Origin: Suilimivivens sp964393865
GTDB taxonomy: Bacteria > Bacillota > Clostridia > Lachnospirales > Lachnospiraceae
Reading direction: 5' to 3'
Assembly (NCBI GenBank): GCA_964393865.1
Contig: CAYMUW010000010.1
Span: 1-64,000, forward strand
DNA: 64,000 nucleotides
In this document: one piece after another, positions 41,317 to 50,800 of the stretch
Position numbering within the stretch: the stretch's first letter is position 1
Layout of the letters: each line of letters starts with the position of its first letter
The notes under the pieces: model-generated
Seen by the model: the letters and a program-made list of their open reading frames with translations, nothing else
What the model was told of the DNA's origin: nothing
Databases searched by the model: none
Translations under genes and position numbers: made by a program

Positions 41317-42838
41317 GAAGAATGAGTCCATACAAAATCAAATCGGGATTGCCAGAGCATTTTTGGAAAAGCAGCAGGATATGATTTTATTCGACTGCTA
41401 CAGCGACTTGGGCAAAACCGGCACGGACTTTCGAAGGGAGGGGTTTAACCGGCTGATGGCAGATGTGCGCCTTCGAAAGGTGGACTGCATTATTGTTAAG
41501 GATTTTTCCCGGTTTGGAAGAAATTACATAGAAACAGGTAATTATATTCAGAAAATATTTCCCTTTTTGGGCGTCAGATTTATTGCGGTAGCTGACCGGT
41601 TTGACAGTCTTTATGCGAATGGGGACGAACTGGGAGTAAATCTGAAAAATCTGGCCAACGAAATGTATGCCAGAGACATATCCCTTAAGGTGAAAAGTGC
41701 AAAAAGGGTTCAATGGGAGAAGGGCAGCTACGCCGGCGGCACACCGCCCTATGGATATCGGGCAGAGCAGGCAGAGGGGAAAAGATACCTTATGGCGGAG
41801 CAGGAAACCGCCTCTATTGTAAGGGCGCTTTTTGAGATGTATGCATCGGGAAAAAGCATGAAGGATCTGATCTTGTGGCTTTACGGGAAAAAGGTACACA
41901 GCCCCAAAAGCTATCGCCGGTATGGTCATGCACTTTGGCAGGAAGGGGAGGAGCTCTTGGGATGGACTGCGGGAACTGTCAAATTCCTTTTAACCAATCC
42001 CGTTTATATGGGACATTTGGTACAGGGTCAAATGGTAAAGGAAAATGTCCATGAAGCCATTGTTTCCAAAGAACAGTTCTTCCGGGTGGCGGAGCGGTTT
42101 GAAAGGCAGGCGGCATACAGCAATAAGAAGGACTGTACAAAGACCGTTTTAAGGGAGGAGGACATTTTTGCAGGGCTGCTTTTTTGCGGTGAGTGCGGAA
42201 AAAGAATGAAAAGGGTCAGTCATGTAAGGGAGCGAGGGCAAGGAGAGCGGATTAAAATATACGGATATTGCTGCCCGGGGGCGTCCACAATTGGCGGCCC
42301 TGCCTGTGAAAGGAAATACATTACCTGTTCCGGGCTTATACAGCTGTTGAAGACAGCGCTCAGACAGGAGGCTGTATTAACCGGCTTATGCCCTGATAAG
42401 CTGATCGAGCAAAAGAATAAAACAAGGGAGAAAAGCAGGAAAGAGAAGGAAGGACATTCGGAGCAGATCAAAAGGCAGATAGAGAGCAGGGAACGAAAGG
42501 TAAGCGAACAGTATTTAAAGTACCGGGGCGGAAGAATGGACAGAGAAGAGTTTTTGCACAGGAAAGAAGAGGAGGAGCGGATTATCGGTCAGCTGAAAGA
42601 GAGACAGAAGGAAGAGGCAGAGCGGCTAAAGGAGCAGGATAAGGTTTTGGCAGGTCAGAATTATTTCCTCCGTACGCTGATACGCTTTGATGAAAAATCA
42701 GAGCTGAGCAGGGAATTGATGGCAGCACTGATTGAACAAATCAGGATTTTTTCCAACAAACGTATTGAGATTACCTTTCGTTTTGGAAGAAAGCAGGAGA
42801 AAAAGCATTTATTTAACACCGGAGGGGATACGCTATGA
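41252..42838 (+). CDS. Large serine recombinase 2, ending in the attachment site
   Basis: This is a second 528-residue enzyme of the same family: nucleophile serine in GIYARLSVDSQNEKNESI, IIVKDFSRFGRNYIETGNYI, the recombinase domain with SYAGGTPPYGYRAEQ and LLTNPVYMGHLVQGQ, the zinc ribbon FAGLLFCGECGKRM, and a long charged coiled coil. I choose the GTG at 41252, six bases after GGAGG; the longer ATG frame from 41042 lies wholly inside recombinase 1. The last codons and the TGA at 42836-42838 come from beyond the GGGG core, so integration into the protease gene supplies its stop codon. Confidence 0.92.
   Translation: MGRRKIYSTGIYARLSVDSQNEKNESIQNQIGIARAFLEKQQDMILFDCYSDLGKTGTDFRREGFNRLMADVRLRKVDCIIVKDFSRFGRNYIETGNYIQKIFPFLGVRFIAVADRFDSLYANGDELGVNLKNLANEMYARDISLKVKSAKRVQWEKGSYAGGTPPYGYRAEQAEGKRYLMAEQETASIVRALFEMYASGKSMKDLILWLYGKKVHSPKSYRRYGHALWQEGEELLGWTAGTVKFLLTNPVYMGHLVQGQMVKENVHEAIVSKEQFFRVAERFERQAAYSNKKDCTKTVLREEDIFAGLLFCGECGKRMKRVSHVRERGQGERIKIYGYCCPGASTIGGPACERKYITCSGLIQLLKTALRQEAVLTGLCPDKLIEQKNKTREKSRKEKEGHSEQIKRQIESRERKVSEQYLKYRGGRMDREEFLHRKEEEERIIGQLKERQKEEAERLKEQDKVLAGQNYFLRTLIRFDEKSELSRELMAALIEQIRIFSNKRIEITFRFGRKQEKKHLFNTGGDTL
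42805..42827. other. Right attachment site (attR) of the integrated segment
   Basis: TTAACACC at 42813-42820, three bases (GGA), then core GGGG at 42824-42827. To the right the protease reading resumes (ATACGCTATGATGATCC). Joined with the left end, the inferred circular site is TTAACACC-GGA-GGGG-GAT-GGTGTTAA, symmetric about the middle of the core. Confidence 0.78.
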
Positions 42839-44204
42839 TGATCCTGTCTTTCGTAATCCTGACGGAAGCAGCAGGATTCTGGGAATTTGGGATCAAACCA
42901 TTCAAACGGGAGAACCTCCTGCAGGCATCCTTTATGGAACGGAATATACTAAGGAAATCATAGACATAGCGCTGCAAAGTGAAAATCCCATGGGAATTGT
43001 GCCCAGCTATGACGAACTGGGACATGGAACCGCTCTTGCCAGCGTGGCGGCGGGAAGTGTTTTGGGAAGCGGGCTGCGCTTTTTGGGGGCGGCGCCGGAG
43101 GCAAATATTGTTATGGTAAAGCTCAGGCAGGCAAAGCCTCATTTAAGAGAATTTTATCTGATCCCGGAGGATGTGCCCGCCTATGCGGAGGGAGATCTGA
43201 TTGTGGCGCTTAAATATCTGGAGAGCTATGCTATTTCCCTTGCAAGACCGCTGGTGGTGTGCTTCGGTCTGGGAACCAACCTGGGGGACCACGAGGGGCA
43301 TTCCACCTTAGCGGATTACATGAACCGCATTGCCACCAAAAGGAGTCGGGCAATTATGGTCTGCGGCGGTAACGAAGGGAACAGCGCTCACCACTATATG
43401 GGAATTTCAACAGCAGGATTGGCGGAGACCTCTGACAATGTGGAAATCCGTGTGGCGGAAGGAACAGCGGGCTTTGTGGCGGAGCTTTGGGGAAACATTT
43501 CCGCTAATCATGCCATTGCAATCCGGGCGCCGGGCGGAGAGGTTACGGCACAAGTGAATTTTAAGGAGACCGGGAGAAGAGAGTTTAACTTTATTTTTGA
43601 AAGAACCAGAATTCAGGTAGACCATTTGTTGGTGGAGCAAAGCTCGGGAGAAGAACTAATCTTTTTCCGTTTTATTGATCCGACGCCGGGAGTATGGACA
43701 ATTCAGGTAACCATTACCGGTGGAAGAAGCTCGGAGAGCACCTTTCATATCTGGCTTCCCATTACCGAGTTTTTGCATGGAGATACTTATTTTCTGCGGT
43801 CTTCACCTTACACGACACTGACGGAGCCCTCCAATGCCAGAGATATTATTACCACCTCCACCTATGTTGACTCCAACGGAAGCTTTTGGTCGGAATCGGG
43901 CAGAGGATATACGAGAATCGGGCAGGTGAAACCTGATATTTGTGCGCCCGGAGTGAATATCAGTACTATACTGGGCCCCCAGACAGGTTCCAGTATGGCG
44001 GCAGCCATTGCAACAGGAGCAGCGGCTCAATTTCTTCAATGGGCGGTGGTGGAGGAAAACCGTCCATGGGTGGAAAGCAGGGAGCTCAAAAGCTATCTGA
44101 TACGCGGAGCCAGACGTTCCGCCGATATCATGTATCCTAACAGGGAATGGGGTTATGGACAGCTTGATATTTCAGGAACCTTTGGGGTGCTGGCAGGCAT
44201 TTAA
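42825..44204 (+). pseudogene. C-terminal part of the split S8 protease
   Basis: These 459 codons continue the S8 protease whose first 114 codons are at 11099-11440. They contain the catalytic histidine (SYDELGHGTALASVAAG), the oxyanion asparagine (MVCGGNEGNSAHHY) and the serine (GSSMAAAIATGAAAQ), with the large insertion domain between them that is typical of CspB-like enzymes. No start codon with a ribosome site is evident; the open frame extends upstream to 42732 inside the recombinase gene in another frame. Without the aspartate segment it would be inactive. Confidence 0.87.
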
Positions 44205-44212
44205 GAAGATGG

Positions 44213-44256
44213 AAATGATGCAATTATGATGCAGAAATGATGCTACTTTGATGCAT
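44213..44256 (+). repeat. Four 11-bp tandem repeats with invariant TGATGC
   Basis: AAATGATGCAA, TTATGATGCAG, AAATGATGCTA and CTTTGATGCAT follow each other without gaps, so GATGC recurs at 44217, 44228, 44239 and 44250, once per helical turn. They begin nine bases after the protease stop and lie about 45-90 bases upstream of TATAAT at 44301-44306, which lacks a good -35. This fits binding of a regulator array at an activator-dependent promoter for the lipoprotein gene; this is inference. Confidence 0.7.
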
Positions 44257-44405
44257 GGGCGGTGTATGAAAAGTACTGGCTTTGGGATAGGAATATTTAT
44301 TATAATGAGACCCAATAAAGTTTAATAATCTCCCACTGAAACCTTTTCCCCCATTCCCGAGTATTATTAGTGAACCCCTAAAAATACGAGAGGATGGAAA
44401 AGGTA

Positions 44406-45719
44406 ATGAAAAGATTTCAAAAGAGTTTTGGTGGAAGCCTTATTATGCTTTGCATGGCGCTGATGCTTTCCGCATGCAGTATGCAGAATGTTATGAAGGA
44501 TACTTCTACAGATGAAAAGGATGCTCAGCAGGAGGAAACTCCGGAAGCGAAGGATGAGCAGGATCAGGAAGAAGAAGGGGAAGCGGAGGAAGAAGCTGAG
44601 CCGAAGGAAGAGAAAGAAACCGAAGAAAGCAAAAGCAATTCGGGGGTGCCGGTTTTGGGACAGGATGATATTGACGGATATGAAGGATATACCTACCTGT
44701 ATTGTGAAAAACTGAGGACCCAGTCGGAGAAGAATGAAGCAACCGGTAAGATGGAGAGCAGCGAGCTGTCTGTATTTATCCCTGAGGATGAATATGTTTG
44801 GGTGGATATGGAGAGTGCAAGCGGAGAAAAGCTGGGCGTATCTTTTAAGGTGGAACTGAATCCGATTATACGGTCTGATGCAGAGGACTATACCATGTCT
44901 GAGAATCTGGACTATTTACTGGAATATGAATTTGATCCCTTTTATACGGAAGAGTATAAGGATGTGGTAATTTCCGATGCAGAGCTGCTGGATGAGTACA
45001 CTGCGCGCGCTACGGTGGAGTATTGTGAATATGATTCCTATGATGACAGCTGCAGCGCGGTATTTTGCACCTATCTTTTAAAGGAACTGGATGAGAGCAG
45101 AACGGTATATGTTTCTCTGTCGATTGACGGAACGGAGGTTACAGGCAAGACTCAGGAGCTGCTTGCAGAAATGGAGCAGTTTTATGAGCTTGATATCAAT
45201 TGGGATCAGGAACGGGCGGATCAAAAGCTGGAGGCATATCTGGCAAGCGGCGGCGACAATTCCTTTTCAACAGGGTATCTTCTGTTCGAACTTCCTGATG
45301 GATGGAAGCGGGATAATGAAATGGAAGATTATTCTTCCTATGTATATGCGCCCGGAGGCAATGCATCGGCTGCCGGATGTTTTATCTCCTTCCAGAAAGA
45401 CTATTTAGGGTACGGAATTATGTCGGGATTTGATTCTGAAAGGGATTCGGATATGCTGCTAGAAGTAGTGGAGACATATCTGGAGCAGGAAGAGCTGAGC
45501 GGTGAAGTGAGCTATTATGGGGAAACTTGTTTAGGGCCTGCTGTTCTCACGGTATTATCCATGGATGCCGGGGAATATGGAAGTTCAGTTTTCCATATAT
45601 ATTGGACTTTTGATGACAGCAATATGTATAGAATATCGGCGGTGGCGCTGGGCGATTCCGAGGAAAATCCCTTTGTGATAGTCGAGGATATTCTGGAGAA
45701 CGGTCAGGTGGCAGAATAG
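44406..45719 (+). CDS. Lipoprotein of unknown function with acidic linker
   Basis: This exported 437-residue protein has a lipobox (LMLSACSMQN) and a long low-complexity acidic region (about residues 30-80, rich in Glu/Lys/Asp: EEEGEAEEEAEPKEEKETEE). Two globular parts follow, with repeats of similar flavour around VSLSIDGTEVTGKTQELLAE and FELPDGWKRDNEMEDYSSYV. The family is not recognised. The ATG at 44406 is preferred over 44394, whose ribosome site would be too close. Its promoter region holds the phased TGATGC repeats. Confidence 0.8.
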   Translation: MKRFQKSFGGSLIMLCMALMLSACSMQNVMKDTSTDEKDAQQEETPEAKDEQDQEEEGEAEEEAEPKEEKETEESKSNSGVPVLGQDDIDGYEGYTYLYCEKLRTQSEKNEATGKMESSELSVFIPEDEYVWVDMESASGEKLGVSFKVELNPIIRSDAEDYTMSENLDYLLEYEFDPFYTEEYKDVVISDAELLDEYTARATVEYCEYDSYDDSCSAVFCTYLLKELDESRTVYVSLSIDGTEVTGKTQELLAEMEQFYELDINWDQERADQKLEAYLASGGDNSFSTGYLLFELPDGWKRDNEMEDYSSYVYAPGGNASAAGCFISFQKDYLGYGIMSGFDSERDSDMLLEVVETYLEQEELSGEVSYYGETCLGPAVLTVLSMDAGEYGSSVFHIYWTFDDSNMYRISAVALGDSEENPFVIVEDILENGQVAE

Positions 45720-45882
45720 AGAAATCGCATAAAGCAATATTTGATTAGTCTTCCGTTTTAATTGCAAAGAAATTCTACGAAAAATATCTTATACTTATCT
45801 TAAAATCGGTGTTTCGGGCGTATGCCGCAAACATGGATGTTAAGAAAGTGTAAGATATTTTTTTGGGAGGAAATTTAGGAAA

Positions 45883-47796
45883 ATGAAGGAACTGAGACTG
45901 CCGAGACTGATCAGTGACGGAATGATATTACAGAAGAAGAAAAAGATACATATTTGGGGCTTTGACGAGCCGGGAAGAAAGGTGCTGGTTTCCTTTTTGG
46001 GAGAGGAATATGTTGCTCTTGCCGGACAGGACGGCAAGTGGGAAACCTGGCTGAAAGAATGCGAACCGGGCGATCCTCATACCATGTATATCAGAGATGA
46101 TGCGGGCAATGAAATTGCGGTAACGGATATTTTAATCGGAGATGTGTGGATGTGTGCCGGACAGTCCAACATGGAGCTTCCTATGGCGCGGGTTAAGGAC
46201 CGTTATCCGAAGGAGATTAGAGAGTGTGAAAATTCAGCCATACGAACCTTTAAAATTACGGAAAACGGAGAATTTCACGCACCGCTTTCGGAGCTTTTGA
46301 CAGGAGAATGGAAAGCGGCGCAGCCGGATACCATTTTGCAGTTTTCTGCCACGGCATACTTTTTTGCTTCCCAGCTATATCAAATGACGGGAGTGCCTGT
46401 AGGATTGATTAACACCAGCCTTGGCGGTTCCCGGATTGAGTCGTGGATGAGCAGGGAAATGCTTGCAGGATATACGGAGGCGCTTGAAACCGCAGACCAA
46501 TACGCAGATGATCAATTGGTAGAGAGCATCCTCATCCAGAATCAGAGACAGACGGAGGAGTGGCATAAAGAGCTGGACGGGCTGGATCGGGGGCTAAAAG
46601 AGCACTGGGAGCAGGATGAGTTGTGCTGTTCGGAGTGGCAGACAGTCAATATCCCTTTCTTTTTCAGAGATACGGAGCTGAAGGATTTTATCGGAAGCGT
46701 CTGGTTTCGCCGCACCTTTCAGGTGCCGGAGGACATGGCCGGAAGAGCGGCAAATCTGTGGATGGGAACCATTGTGGACAGCGACACGATGTACATAAAC
46801 GGTATTCAGGTGGGGCATACGGACTATCAGTATCCGCCGCGAAAGTACGCTATCCCGGAAGGTCTTTTACGGCAGGGAGAAAATACCATTGTCATCCATG
46901 TGAAATGTGAGAACGGACATGGCAGATTTACGCCGGACAAGCGGTATGCCATTTTTAATGAGGAAGAGGAAATTGATTTGCAGGGGCAGTGGTATTGGCG
47001 GATCGGGGCGTACTGCGGGCAGATCAAGCCTACGGATTTCGTTAATTGGAAGCCTGCCGCGTTATATAACGGGATGCTGGCACCCTGCTGTGATTATACC
47101 ATAGCAGGCTTTCTCTGGTATCAGGGAGAGTCTAATACCCATGTTCCGGGAGAATATCTTAATTTAACCAAACGTCTGATAGAGGGGTATCGTAAGAACT
47201 GGAAGGATGAAGCGCTGCCGTTTCTTTATGTGCAGCTTCCCAATTTTGCCATTGATATTTACGACAGCGATGCGGATGAGACAGGTCAGGGCTGGCCGGC
47301 GGTCAGGGAGCTGCAAAGACAGGCGCTTGAAATACCGGGAACAGGCATGGTGGTGGCAATTGATCTGGGGGAGGACAACGACCTTCACCCCTTAAACAAG
47401 AAGGATATCGGTAAGCGGCTTGCTATGCAGGCGGCAAAAAAGCTTTATGGAGTGATGTCCCAGTGCGAAGGGCCGCAGATAGATCATGTTGAGGCGGAAT
47501 GCCAAAACCAGGGGCATGAGTATCGGGTGACCATCTACTGTCAAAATGCGACAGGCGGATTGTATGCTGACGGAAAAGAAAAGGGAAGCGTTATTCGGGA
47601 TTTTGAATTTTTGGATGAGAACGGAAGCCGGATACCTGCCCGGGCGGAGATTGCAGAACAACGAATTATTTTAAGCTGCACTGGGCTGCAGAAAAAGCCT
47701 GTGGCAGTGCGTTATTGCTATGCCAATACCAATAAGGGGGCGCTGATTTACAATCAGGAAGGCTTTCCAATGAGTCCTTTTTGGGTGGAGATTTAA
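45883..47796 (+). CDS. Sialate O-acetylesterase-family carbohydrate esterase
   Basis: This 637-residue SGNH-type esterase has the nucleophile in GDVWMCAGQSNMELPM, the block FLWYQGESN and the Asp/His pair in DNDLHPLNKKDIG. A beta-sandwich insert resembling a GH2 sugar-binding domain lies in the middle (about 250-330). No signal peptide is seen, so it is cytoplasmic. Family members deacetylate sialic acids or, in plant-polysaccharide loci, acetylated xylo-oligosaccharides. The latter fits the neighbours (GH2, GH3, GH67 and an aldouronate-type transporter). GH2 follows 61 bases downstream. Confidence 0.9.
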   Translation: MKELRLPRLISDGMILQKKKKIHIWGFDEPGRKVLVSFLGEEYVALAGQDGKWETWLKECEPGDPHTMYIRDDAGNEIAVTDILIGDVWMCAGQSNMELPMARVKDRYPKEIRECENSAIRTFKITENGEFHAPLSELLTGEWKAAQPDTILQFSATAYFFASQLYQMTGVPVGLINTSLGGSRIESWMSREMLAGYTEALETADQYADDQLVESILIQNQRQTEEWHKELDGLDRGLKEHWEQDELCCSEWQTVNIPFFFRDTELKDFIGSVWFRRTFQVPEDMAGRAANLWMGTIVDSDTMYINGIQVGHTDYQYPPRKYAIPEGLLRQGENTIVIHVKCENGHGRFTPDKRYAIFNEEEEIDLQGQWYWRIGAYCGQIKPTDFVNWKPAALYNGMLAPCCDYTIAGFLWYQGESNTHVPGEYLNLTKRLIEGYRKNWKDEALPFLYVQLPNFAIDIYDSDADETGQGWPAVRELQRQALEIPGTGMVVAIDLGEDNDLHPLNKKDIGKRLAMQAAKKLYGVMSQCEGPQIDHVEAECQNQGHEYRVTIYCQNATGGLYADGKEKGSVIRDFEFLDENGSRIPARAEIAEQRIILSCTGLQKKPVAVRYCYANTNKGALIYNQEGFPMSPFWVEI

Positions 47797-47857
47797 ACGA
47801 AAGCTTTTTCGGCATAGAGTCATGAAAGCGGAATGTGCTGACGGAATGGAGATTATT

Positions 47858-50800
47858 ATGAAAAGCTTATGGAACGACGGATGGTCTTTTTTGAGAACAG
47901 GGCCGGAAACGGAGCCGGCAGAGGTTTTGATGCGCAAGCAGGACTTTGTACCTGTAGATATTCCTCATGACTGGCTGATTTATGATTCTCAAAGGCTTTA
48001 TGAGGATGGAACCGGATGGTATCGGAAGTCTTTTGTCCGGGAGGCAGGGGAAGCCCAAAGAGTCTTTCTTGTCTTTGAGGGAGTTTATATGGATAGTACC
48101 GTCTACGTAAACGGAAAGCGGGCCGGTGAATGGAAGTATGGCTATTCTTCCTTTACGGTGGAGATTTCTGCCTTTTTGGAGCAGGGTGAAAATGAAATTC
48201 TGGTAAGAGTCTGCTTTAAAAGTCCCAACAGCAGGTGGTATTCCGGTGCAGGAATTTACCGGAATGTGTGGCTGAAAACCACGGGACTAATCTGTATAGA
48301 AGAAAACGGGGTCTATATCAGTACCGAAAGGCAGCGGGAGGATTTCCTGCTGTGGGTGGAGACAGCGGTTGATGCTTCTGACAGGGAACATGACTATCAA
48401 GTGACGCACAGGTTGTTTTGGGGAGAAGAGGAGATTCCACTTGCCGGAATAGGCTGTCAGGACAGCTGGCAGGAATTTCTGGTGAAAAATCCCTGCCTGT
48501 GGGATGTGGATTCTCCGGTACTGTATACGCTGCAAACGGCATTGGAGGTGGAAGGCCGAATCGTACAGGAGGAAAGCTGTCAGTTCGGTTTCCGGTATAC
48601 GGAATTTAACCCTGATAAGGGATTTTTCTTAAACGGCAGGCATTTGAAGCTGAACGGCGTCTGCGAGCATCATGATTTGGGAGCGCTGGGGGCAGCCTTT
48701 AACCGCTCTGCCATGAGACGGAAGTTCAGAAAGCTTAAGAAAATGGGTGTAAATGCAGTGCGCGGGTCTCATAACATGATGGCGCCGGGCTTTGTGGAGC
48801 TTGCCGATGAGATGGGGATTTTGCTGATCTCGGAAGCCTTTGATATGTGGGAGCGGTCGAAAACCACTTACGATTACGGCAGGTTTTTTAAGGAATGGCA
48901 TGAGAGGGACATTTGTTCATGGGTATGCCGTGACCGCAATCACCCCAGCGTGATTATGTGGAGTATCGGAAATGAAATCTATGATACCCATGCGGATGAG
49001 CGGGGGCAGGAGCTTACGAAGGAGCTGAAAACACTGGTAGAGCAGTATGACCCTTGGGGAAATGCCCGGGTTACCATAGGCTCCAACTATATGCCGTGGG
49101 ACAATGCACAGAAGTGTGCGGATATTGTAAAGATAGCAGGCTATAATTACTCGGAAAAGTATTACGAAAAGCATCACAGAGAGCATCCGGACTGGGTGAT
49201 ATACGGAAGTGAAACCTCGTCCATTGTGCAGAGCAGAGGAGTCTACCATTTTCCTTTAAGGGCGGGAATTTTGTCGGAGGATGATCTGCAGTGTTCCGCA
49301 CTTGGCAACAGCATAACAAGCTGGGGAGCCAGGTCTATGGAAAGCTGTATTTCCGTTGACCGGGATACCCCTTTTTCCATGGGACAATTTCTTTGGACGG
49401 GCTTTGATTATATCGGTGAGCCTACGCCCTACCATACCAAAAACTCCTATTTCGGACAGCTTGACACGGCGGGTTTTCCCAAGGATTCCTATTATGTGTG
49501 GCAGTCGGCGTGGACGGATTATCGAAACAGTCCTATGGTGCATATTTTTCCTTATTGGGATTTTAACCCAGGGCAGCTGATTGATGTCCGGGTTTGCTCC
49601 AATGCTCCCTATGTGGAGCTGTTTTTAAACGGGAAAAGTCTGGGAAGACAGTCCCTTTCTCATGAGCCCGGAAGCAGCGGCAAAATTATAGCGGATTATC
49701 AGGTGCCCTATGAGGAGGGCGTGCTTAAGGCCGAGGCATACGACGGGAATGGGTGCAGGATTGCAGCGGATGAGAGATGTTCCTTCGGCAATTCGGCACG
49801 GATCGTAATACATCCTGAAAATACGGAGGTCAAGGCAGACGGACGGGACCTTTTGTTCCTGGAAATCGGCACCCTTGATGAAAAAGGAAATCCTGTGGAG
49901 AACAGCTGTGACCGGGTGCAGGTGGAGGTGCAGGGAGCCGGAAGACTGATAGGTCTTGACAATGGAGACAGTACAGATTACGACAGCTACAAGGGCAAAA
50001 GCCGCAGGCTGTTTAACGGAAAGCTTTTGGCAATCATTCAATCCAACTGTCAGCCGGGAGACATTTTGGTTAAGGTGAACGGAAAGGGACTTGCAGGCGT
50101 TTCCCTGACCTGCCACAGTGTTATGGATGTGACGCAGAATGCTTTGAATACGAAAGAAAAGCCTTCCGCCGCAAGAGAAGAAAACAAAGACCTGCCTGTG
50201 ATTACCGGCAAAAGGGAAGAAATTCCCGTGCGAAAAATCACATTGCTTGCCGGGGATGGACGGGAGTTTGACAGGGACAAAAGGACTCTGACGGTGCAGG
50301 CTAAAATTGAGCCGGAAGATGCCGATGACAGGGAGCTGATCTTTCAGGCGGTCAATGATTATGGCGTAACCTCCAATCTGGTGACGGTGGCTTCTGAGGG
50401 CAGTCAGGCAGTGCTGACGGCAATCGGAGACGGAGAGTTCAGACTGCGGTGTATGTCGCGAAGCGGAACGGATGCTGTTCGTCTGATTTCCCAGTTGGAG
50501 TTTCGCATTCAGGGCCTGGGTAAGGCCTATTTGGACCCCTATGATTTTATAGCCGGGAGTCTGTATACCGGAGTGAAAGGAGAAGCGGGGAACGGAAATG
50601 AAAGAGGCGTGGCAACTGCCAGAGACGGGGAAACCGTGGTGTCCTACGGCGGAATTGATTTTGGAACGGTAGGTTCCGACGAGATAACGGTGCCCATCTT
50701 TGCACTGGATGGAAATGCCTATCCCATTCAGATCTGGGAGGGGATTCCCGGCGAGCCGGAAAGTGAACTTCTGGCGGATGTGGTTTATCAGAAGCCGTCA

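Larger units (their letters stand above)
11437..42827. mobile_element. Putative serine-recombinase-integrated segment (about 31.4 kb)
   Basis: The segment splits an S8 protease gene. Removing it at the shared GGGG restores the reading LDTG-IRYDDP in frame. Both ends carry GGTGTTAA inverted repeats three bases from the core. Two overlapping serine recombinase genes lie at the right end and the second runs into the attachment site, the usual arrangement for large serine integrases. Inside are a PD-(D/E)XK protein, exporters, regulators, feoAB and apparent core genes (eno, coaX, coaBC). I see no conjugation, relaxase, replication or phage structural genes. The ends look sound; whether everything between arrived as one element is doubtful. 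Confidence 0.6.

Noticed and set aside
42732..42824. N-terminal 31 codons of the frame leading into the S8 C-terminal part
   Set aside because: They overlap recombinase 2 in another frame and have no ribosome site; they do not resemble S8 proteases.
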